Shown: in pieces, positions 58,598-64,000 of the stretch
Position numbering within the stretch: the stretch's first letter is position 1
Layout: each line of letters opens with the position of its first letter
Assembly: GCA_001725355.1 (NCBI GenBank)
Contig: MEGD01000003.1
Coordinates: 124,001 to 188,000 of the forward strand
From: Novosphingobium sp. SCN 66-18
GTDB lineage: Bacteria > Pseudomonadota > Alphaproteobacteria > Sphingomonadales > Sphingomonadaceae
Length of the DNA stretch: 64,000 nt
Direction: 5' to 3'
Position numbers and translations under genes: made by a program
Notes under the pieces: model-generated
Told to the model about the DNA's origin: nothing
Databases searched by the model: none
What the model saw: the letters and a program-made list of their open reading frames with translations, nothing else

Positions 58598-58731
58598 AAT
58601 GGTGCCGCAGGCTTTTCAGTGGCGCGCTTAAACCTACGTATGCCACTGTTTTTTAGATGTTTGTGCGGGACGCCTATCTGAACGATCCGATGGTGACCGT
58701 GCCCATCGTTCGCACCTTCCCCTTGCGCGCC

Positions 58732-58747
58732 TTCATAAAAATATGAA
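58732..58747. promoter_or_regulatory. Candidate upstream activator site
   Basis: A perfect inverted repeat TTCATA-AAAA-TATGAA about 160-175 bases upstream of the predicted sigma-54 start, the usual place for XylR/DmpR-type enhancer sites. A second palindrome, GAATATTC (58777-58784), lies 30 bases further on and could be a second half of the enhancer or the activator's own operator. Confidence 0.5.
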
Positions 58748-58805
58748 TATCCCAACGCTGGTTGCGTTTGATGTTTGAATATTCCAACAATCCGGGAGCA
58801 AGGCT

Positions 58806-60551
58806 TTGGGAAAGGATCGCGCGGGTGATATCGATCCGGTCAAATGGAGCCCGGATCTGAGCGTTACGGCCACGGGGCACGATATTAGGGGCCTGATCGA
58901 ACGTCTCCATTTCGATCTGCCTGAGGGGCTGATCTGGCTGGACCATAGCCGCGTGATGTTGACGCACGCAGGCTGGCTGGAGCAACTGCGGGCGGAGCTT
59001 GTGCCGTTGCTCGGCTATCATCAGGCGCGGGCGCTGTTGACCCGGCTGGGGTATTCCGCCGGCTGCAGGGATGCCAAAGCTTCGCTTGAACGGAATCCAA
59101 ACCAGACCTGGGAAGAAATGCTGCTGACGGGCGGGCAAATGCACACCTTGCACGGCCTGGTTTCTGCAGCCGCGGGCAACGTCGACCTGGATGAGGCAAC
59201 GCGGCGCTGTCACATCGAGTTCATCTGGAAGAACAGCATCGAACGCATTGGCGAGGATGAGCGGCGCTTCCACAACGCGGAATCGGGTTGCTGGATGACG
59301 GTCGGCTATGCCTCGGGCTTTTTGACCACCTGTTACGGGGCACCGGTACTCTTCCGTGAACTTGCCTGCTGCTCAAGCGGCCATGACCATTGCCGGGGCA
59401 TCGCAAAATTTGCCGACCAGTGGGAAGATGGCGGTGAGGATACAGCCTACCTGTCCGCCCTGCACGTGGACGGAAATGGCTCTGTCGTCTTACCTGCTGT
59501 GGCGTCGTTCCAGCGGGAACACCTCGAGACACCGGACGGCGACGGTGCCATCGTGGTAGGGCGCTCCACCGCATTCAATGCGGTGCAGCACAAGGTAAAT
59601 CAGGTGGCAGACACGCGTGCGACCGTCCTTCTGCTGGGCGAAAGCGGCGTCGGCAAAAGCGTCTTTGCCTCACAGATACATGAACGAAGCACCCGCTGCG
59701 CCAAGCCCTTCGTGGAAGTCAATTGCGCTGCCATTCCGGACAATCTCCTCGAAGCAGAACTGTTCGGCGTGGAAAAGGGAGCGTTTACGGGGGCCGGCGC
59801 GGCCCGGCCCGGCCGGTTCGAAGAGGCAAAGGGGGGCACCATCTTTCTCGATGAGATAGGCACGCTCTCGCTAATGTCGCAAGGCAAGCTGCTACGTGTT
59901 CTCCAGAACCAGAAGTTCGAGCGGCTCGGCAGCAACAGGACGATTCACGCAGATGTCAGGGTCGTGGCGGCAACCAATGAAGACCTGGAAACTGCGGTGC
60001 AGGAAAAGCGTTTCCGGGCCGATCTCTATTATCGTCTGAACGTGTTTCCCATTCACGTGCCCGCTCTGCGCCAGCGCAAGGACGATCTGCCGGTACTTAT
60101 CGATCATTTTGTTCGTGTGTTCAGTGAGCGCCATGAACGAGGCGTCGCCGGGATCTCGGGGAGGGCCTATCGGATGCTGCTGGCCCACAACTGGCCGGGG
60201 AATATCCGAGAGCTGGAGAATGTCATCGAACGTGCCGTGATCATGTGCCAGCGGGGCGAGATGCTGGAGGTCAGCCATTTCCCCCAAAGCCAGTTGGCTG
60301 ACGCTGCGAAGAGATTAATGCAACTCGACGGAACCGGCAATCTGGCGGGGGACGCAGATGATAGGGAAAATCGGCCAGCTGCGATCCTGGAGATGTTCAG
60401 CGGTAACAATCTCGATCTCGCCGGTCTAGAGCGCATGGCGATCGAAGCTGCTCTTTCTGCGACAAACGACAATGTGGCCCGGGCGGCCAAGCTGCTCGGC
60501 GTCACGCGGGCGCAGATCGATTACCGGCTCAAGAAATGGCAAGTGGAATGA
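58806..60551 (+). CDS. Sigma-54-dependent activator, XylR/DmpR type
   Basis: A 581-residue activator. An N-terminal XylR_N sensor domain (about residues 30-140) and V4R domain (about 150-205, with the Cys-rich [14 protein letters not shown]) bind aromatic effectors in known relatives. The AAA+ domain (about 245-480) has Walker A GESGVGKS (278-285), the sigma-54-contacting GAFTGA (325-330) and Walker B TIFLDE (345-350). A Fis-type HTH ([20 protein letters not shown]) ends the protein. It should activate the sigma-54 promoters on both sides. The start is TTG at 58806, with GGGAG 7 bases upstream; no better start exists nearby. Confidence 0.93.
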   Translation: MGKDRAGDIDPVKWSPDLSVTATGHDIRGLIERLHFDLPEGLIWLDHSRVMLTHAGWLEQLRAELVPLLGYHQARALLTRLGYSAGCRDAKASLERNPNQTWEEMLLTGGQMHTLHGLVSAAAGNVDLDEATRRCHIEFIWKNSIERIGEDERRFHNAESGCWMTVGYASGFLTTCYGAPVLFRELACCSSGHDHCRGIAKFADQWEDGGEDTAYLSALHVDGNGSVVLPAVASFQREHLETPDGDGAIVVGRSTAFNAVQHKVNQVADTRATVLLLGESGVGKSVFASQIHERSTRCAKPFVEVNCAAIPDNLLEAELFGVEKGAFTGAGAARPGRFEEAKGGTIFLDEIGTLSLMSQGKLLRVLQNQKFERLGSNRTIHADVRVVAATNEDLETAVQEKRFRADLYYRLNVFPIHVPALRQRKDDLPVLIDHFVRVFSERHERGVAGISGRAYRMLLAHNWPGNIRELENVIERAVIMCQRGEMLEVSHFPQSQLADAAKRLMQLDGTGNLAGDADDRENRPAAILEMFSGNNLDLAGLERMAIEAALSATNDNVARAAKLLGVTRAQIDYRLKKWQVE

Positions 60552-60560
60552 TTTGATAGT

Positions 60561-60586
60561 GCCCGCAACTCACGCGGCGGGCTTTC
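60561..60586 (+). terminator. Weak hairpin after the activator gene
   Basis: GCCCGC (60561-60566) pairs with GCGGGC (60577-60582), followed by TTTC, 10 bases past the activator stop. Confidence 0.35.
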
Positions 60587-60723
60587 ATGGCATCGTAATT
60601 TTCCGACTTTCACAGAACGGCCTGCTGGATTTTGGAGATCCCCGCCGTCCCTGCCAACTTTAGCGCGGCTGGAGAACGCGGAGTTCGTTCCGTGTGGACA
60701 GCCCCTTGCCCCTCTCACCACGC

Positions 60724-60740
60724 TTGGCACGAATCCTGCT
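60724..60740 (+). promoter_or_regulatory. Sigma-54 (-24/-12) promoter of the acyl-CoA ligase gene
   Basis: TTGGCACGAATCCTGCT matches the consensus YTGGCACG-N4-TTGCW with one mismatch. GG (60726-60727) and GC (60738-60739) are ten bases apart. The predicted start is near 60751, 22 bases before the ligase ATG, with a strong GGAGGGGAG ribosome site between. Confidence 0.82.
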
Positions 60741-60772
60741 GAGCGGCAGGCAACGACAGGGAGGGGAGAATA

Positions 60773-62344
60773 ATGGCTGCACCGGAGATCGGACACATCG
60801 CGCAAGCTCGCAGTCAGACGCTCTTCGACGTGCTTTTGCGTTCAGCGAGCCGATACCCGCACAAGCTCGCGGTGGCGGACGGCGATGAACGCTGGAGTTA
60901 TCAGAAACTGGTGGCACGTGCGGAAGATCTGGCAGCCGGCCTGGCCGATATCGGCATCGGGAAAGGCGAAAGAGTAGCCGTTCTTTCACGCAACAGCCTG
61001 CAGTTTGTGGCGCTTCGCTTTGCTGTAGCGCGGGCTGGTGCGATCTTCGTGCCGATCAACTTCATGCTCAATGTCGATGACGTTGCCTATATCCTTGAGC
61101 ATAGCGGGGCTGCAGCCCTGTTTGTCGACGAGTCCTGTGCAACGGTTGGCTTGAACGCAGCGGGTAAAGTAGGCGTCCGGCACAAGTTCGCGCTGGCCAG
61201 CCTGTCAGCCGATACCGATGCAGCCAATGTGCAGACCCTGGGGCAATTGCTGGGTACGGGCGGCACACCTCCAAGTCTTCACGAACTGGATGGCGCCGCA
61301 ACCGCCCAGATCATCTACACCAGCGGCACCGAAGCCCGTCCGAAGGGCGCCATGCTCACCCACGAGGCGATTATCTGGCAATATCAGAGCTGCATCGCCG
61401 ATTGCGGATGGGACGCACATGCGCGCGTGCTGCACGCCCTGCCGCTGTTCCACTGCGCGCAGCTGGACACTTTTCTGGGGCCATCGCTGGCTGTCGGCGG
61501 TTCCAACTGGATTATTTCGGCACCCGATCCGACGCATATTCTCTCGATGGTCTCGCAGCAGGGCATCAACTCCTTCTTTGCTCCGCCCACGGTGTGGATC
61601 GCCCTGCTCCGATCGCCGCAGTTCGACAGGCATGATCTGGATTCCCTAAGCCATGGCTATTACGGGGCATCGATCATGCCTGTCGAAATTCTGCGTGAAC
61701 TACGCGAGCGCCTGCCTGCCATGCGACTTTGGAACTGCTACGGCCAGACCGAGATCGCACCGATCGCAATCGTGCTCCAGCCCGAGGACCAAGAGCGCAA
61801 AGCCGGCGCGGCGGGCCGGCCGGTGCTCAACGTGCTGACGCGCGTGGTGGACGATGCCATGGATGACGTGCCACCCGGCGACGTGGGGGAAATAGTCCAT
61901 CGATCCCCGCAATTGATGAAGGGCTATTGGAACGATCCGGAAAAAACGGCCGAGGCCTTCGAAGGCGGATGGTTCCACAGTGGCGACCTCGGCGTCATCG
62001 ACGACGAAGGCTACATCACGATCGTCGATCGCAAGAAGGACATGATCAAGTCAGGTGGAGAAAACGTGGCCTCGCGCGAGGTCGAGGAGGTGCTCTATCG
62101 CCACCCTGCGATCGCCGAAGTTGCCGTCATCGGTCTGCCGGACTCGAAATGGATCGAGGCAGTGACTGCGGTCGTCGTCTTGCGGGACGGGATGTCGGCG
62201 AGTGCAGCCGACATTTACCACCACTGCCACGCGAACCTTTCAGCCTTCAAGGTGCCCAAGCGGATTGTTTTCAGCGACGCACTCCCACGCAACGCGAGTG
62301 GCAAAATCCTGAAGCGCGATCTGCGGATGCACCTTCTCGAATGA
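60773..62344 (+). CDS. AMP-forming acyl-CoA ligase
   Basis: A 523-residue member of the AMP-dependent synthetase family. The ATP-binding loop IIYTSGTEARPKGAML, the YGQTE motif, SGDLGVIDDEGY and the hinge DRKKDMIKSGGENV are present, as is the C-terminal catalytic Lys in NASGKILKRDLR. It activates a carboxylic acid with ATP and CoA in the cytoplasm. Under its own sigma-54 promoter beside the meta operon, it may activate the acid released by the C-C hydrolase, or the original aromatic acid (inference). The ATG at 60773 is firm. Confidence 0.92.
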   Translation: MAAPEIGHIAQARSQTLFDVLLRSASRYPHKLAVADGDERWSYQKLVARAEDLAAGLADIGIGKGERVAVLSRNSLQFVALRFAVARAGAIFVPINFMLNVDDVAYILEHSGAAALFVDESCATVGLNAAGKVGVRHKFALASLSADTDAANVQTLGQLLGTGGTPPSLHELDGAATAQIIYTSGTEARPKGAMLTHEAIIWQYQSCIADCGWDAHARVLHALPLFHCAQLDTFLGPSLAVGGSNWIISAPDPTHILSMVSQQGINSFFAPPTVWIALLRSPQFDRHDLDSLSHGYYGASIMPVEILRELRERLPAMRLWNCYGQTEIAPIAIVLQPEDQERKAGAAGRPVLNVLTRVVDDAMDDVPPGDVGEIVHRSPQLMKGYWNDPEKTAEAFEGGWFHSGDLGVIDDEGYITIVDRKKDMIKSGGENVASREVEEVLYRHPAIAEVAVIGLPDSKWIEAVTAVVVLRDGMSASAADIYHHCHANLSAFKVPKRIVFSDALPRNASGKILKRDLRMHLLE

Positions 62345-62348
62345 CCGC

Positions 62349-62500
62349 ACGTCTGACAGCGATGACCGCTTCGAACGGTTCTTGTCGGGGCGTTGGGATC
62401 AGGTGTGGGGCGACCAGCGGCAGGAACTTGTGTTCATCGAGATCGGCTATGGACGAAGCGAACATCCATCCCCAGTGCGGTCGCGATCGACAAGACAGAA
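62349..62500 (+). pseudogene. Remnant of a CobW-family GTPase C-terminus
   Basis: The plus strand after the ligase reads DRFERFLSGRWDQVWGDQRQ and then ELVFIEIG, closely like the CobW C-terminal domain pattern RWDPVWGDRRQELVFIG. After a one-base shift it continues MDEANI, also expected (MDEAAIRAAL). No start and no GTPase domain remain. The rest of the 438-bp gap up to 62782 holds no convincing gene. It contains two copies of CGTTTAGGG (about 62527 and 62569) of unknown meaning and the promoter of the next gene. Confidence 0.5.
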
Positions 62501-62782
62501 GACGGCATGGCGTCAGTTCTCGATCCGTTTAGGGAACGCGGGTGAGCCGTTTCTTCACGGGCTAAAAGCGTTTAGGGTCGGTGAACGAACGACGGGTTCC
62601 GACGTCGCGCCCGAAGCCCCTGAACGTCTAGAATGAAGGCGGAAGCAGCCCTCCTGACGAAACCGCGAATGCTATCAGAAGGCGACGCGCCGATAGCTTT
62701 TGGTTGAGTGAGTTCTATTTTCGAACTAACTAAGTATGCGAATCCGCGAAAAGTGCGGACACTAGCGGGAGGATTGCCAGCC

Positions 62783-63364
62783 ATGCGAAGCCTTGAATTC
62801 CACTTCGATTTCCGTAGCCCCTACTCCTATCTCGCGCTCACGCGGCTGCCGCTCCTGAATGCCGAAATCGATTACCGGCCGTTCGACGTCCTCGACGTGA
62901 TGGGCAAGGTCGGTAACGTGCCGACCAGCATCACCTGCCAGGCAAAACGCCGGTATCTCCAGCAGGACCTGCGACGTTGGGCGATGCATTACCAGGTGCA
63001 GCTTGCCCCCAATCCGGGCATGGCAAAAATGGATGCCCGCGCCATGCTGCACGCCATGCTTGCCGCGCGGCGAATGGGACTGGCGGCAACCGTTGCCAGC
63101 GCGCTGTTCAAGGCGGTCTGGGCGTCGCAACTCCCGATCGCGAGCGAAGGCGATATTGCGTCCATTCTGGAAGGCGCCGGCATCGACGTGGCTGCGCTCG
63201 GCGATCTGGGCAGCGCCGAAGCCGCAGCCGAGCTGGCCGCCGTCAACGCCGAAGCCGCCGAACGGGGCATCTTCGGGGCGCCAACCTTTTTCGTCGGCGA
63301 ACAGCAGTTCTTCGGCAACGACCGTCTCGAATTTGTCGCAGCCGCGTTGGAGGCCCAGTCATGA
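62783..63364 (+). CDS. DsbA-family protein, 2-hydroxychromene-2-carboxylate isomerase type
   Basis: A 193-residue thioredoxin-fold protein of the kappa-GST/HCCA isomerase group. HFDFRSPYSYLAL places the catalytic Ser (S12) where DsbA has its first Cys. The C-terminal GIFGAPTFFVGEQQFFGNDRLEFV is the family signature. Known members isomerise hydroxychromene carboxylates in naphthalene-type degradation with glutathione, but many relatives have other roles. The ATG at 62783 follows GGGAGG. It overlaps the next SDR gene by 4 bp, so the two are an operon. Confidence 0.88.
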   Translation: MRSLEFHFDFRSPYSYLALTRLPLLNAEIDYRPFDVLDVMGKVGNVPTSITCQAKRRYLQQDLRRWAMHYQVQLAPNPGMAKMDARAMLHAMLAARRMGLAATVASALFKAVWASQLPIASEGDIASILEGAGIDVAALGDLGSAEAAAELAAVNAEAAERGIFGAPTFFVGEQQFFGNDRLEFVAAALEAQS

Positions 63365-64000
63365 AGCCACTTGCCATCATCACCGGCGTAGGGCCGGGCA
63401 CCGGGGCCGCGCTGGTGCGGCGCTATGCGCAAGGCGGCTACCGCGTCGCCATGCTGGCGCGCGACGTCGGACGTCTCGACGAGCTGGCGCGCGAGGTGCC
63501 GGACAGTTTCGCCCTTCCCTGCGACGTTGGCGATCCCGACGCGCTCCATGCCGCGCTCGACCAGGCGGCCGCCGCCGGCGGCCCGGTCAAGGCGATCGTG
63601 CACAACGCGGTCGGCGGCGCGTTCGGGAATTTCCTGGATGTCGATCCGTCGGTGCTCGAAGCGAATTTCAAGATCAATGTCATGGCGCTCTACCAGATCG
63701 CGCGGTGGGCCGTGCCGCACATGGAAGCCGAAGGCGGATCGATTATTGTCACCGGCAACACGTCCGCCGAGCGCGGCAAGGCCCTGTTCGCAGGTTTCGC
63801 TCCGACCAAGGCGGCGCAGCGCATTCTTGCGGAGTCGATCGCGCGCCAGCTCGGCCCCAAGGGCATCCATGTCGCCTATCTTGTGATAGACGCGGTGATC
63901 GACGTGCCGTGGACGCGGCAGCGCTTCCCCGACAAGCCGGACGACTTCTTCATCCAGCCGGCCGACATCGCGGCGGAAGCCTTCCATGTCGCGCACCAGC
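63361..64000 (+). CDS. Short-chain dehydrogenase-like protein (3' end outside window)
   Basis: The first 213 residues of an SDR. The cofactor motif ITGVGPGTGAALVRRYA is near the N-terminus. NAVGGAFGNFLD replaces the usual NNAG. The catalytic region reads SAERGKALFAGFAPTKAAQR: the position of the active-site Tyr (YxxxK) is occupied by Phe (FAPTK), while Lys is kept. The Ser/Thr position is uncertain. Relatives with this FAP.K pattern exist, so it may be a non-canonical or non-oxidoreductase SDR. It starts with the ATG overlapping the upstream stop and is truncated by the window end. Confidence 0.85.
   Translation, partial: MKPLAIITGVGPGTGAALVRRYAQGGYRVAMLARDVGRLDELAREVPDSFALPCDVGDPDALHAALDQAAAAGGPVKAIVHNAVGGAFGNFLDVDPSVLEANFKINVMALYQIARWAVPHMEAEGGSIIVTGNTSAERGKALFAGFAPTKAAQRILAESIARQLGPKGIHVAYLVIDAVIDVPWTRQRFPDKPDDFFIQPADIAAEAFHVAHQ

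Noticed and set aside
62525-62580. Direct repeats CGTTTAGGG as a mobile-element or iteron signal
   Set aside because: Only two short copies, no terminal inverted repeats and no replication or transposase gene.

Overview
The window is GC-rich, densely packed DNA that fits an alphaproteobacterium of the order Sphingomonadales (Novosphingobium, Sphingobium or Sphingomonas type). The pointers are three TonB-dependent receptors, a stress-gene block with EcfG-type promoters (GGAAC-N16-CGTT), a DUF1134/EipA-family protein, twin Crp/Fnr-like regulators and several catabolic operons with 1-8 bp gene overlaps. The genus is an inference from gene content; no rRNA is present. One tRNA (Ser, GCT) is present.

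Positions 1-9262 hold a truncated response regulator, a small exported protein, an alpha/beta hydrolase and a leftward series of genes: PYROXD2-like flavoprotein, APC permease, TetR regulator, second PYROXD2-like flavoprotein and TPR-sulfotransferase. A 22-nt perfect palindrome sits between the TetR gene and the flavoprotein gene that follows it. Divergently, 9384-15399 is a tightly overlapping operon of a Rieske oxygenase and heterotetrameric sarcosine oxidase (soxB-soxD-soxA-soxG). It implies N-demethylation of a betaine-like compound, with C1 units passed to tetrahydrofolate. A TonB-dependent receptor and a MarR regulator follow.

Positions 18575-22726 carry a GH76 glycosidase, a GNAT acetyltransferase, an aromatic aminotransferase, the DUF1134 protein and tRNA-Ser. 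Positions 22904-34151 look like a general-stress block: PRC-barrel proteins, a DUF4142 lipoprotein, several very small proteins, a low-affinity iron permease-like protein, a GT4 fusion protein overlapping a GH130 enzyme, a YghA-like SDR and two Crp/Fnr regulators. Four EcfG-like promoter candidates lie here, one an exact match.

Positions 34484-48594 contain a TonB receptor, an exported amidohydrolase, a PQQ alcohol dehydrogenase with its own cytochrome c domain, and a five-gene operon (amino-acid-type ABC transporter, cupin, PuuB-like flavoprotein). A LysR regulator and methylmalonate-semialdehyde dehydrogenase follow. Between 48863 and 49346 is a scar made of an IS630-type transposase end joined to a flavoprotein fragment.

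Positions 49426-62344 are a meta-cleavage module for an aromatic compound. The leftward operon runs extradiol dioxygenase, TonB receptor, C-C hydrolase, flavoprotein hydroxylase, 2-keto-4-pentenoate hydratase, acylating acetaldehyde dehydrogenase, hydroxy-oxovalerate aldolase. Next to it are a divergent XylR/DmpR-type sigma-54 activator and an acyl-CoA ligase. Good -24/-12 promoters precede both the dioxygenase and the ligase, so the activator between them probably controls both units. The substrate is not identifiable from sequence. The window ends with a CobW-like remnant, a DsbA/HCCA-isomerase-like protein and a truncated SDR whose catalytic tyrosine position is Phe.
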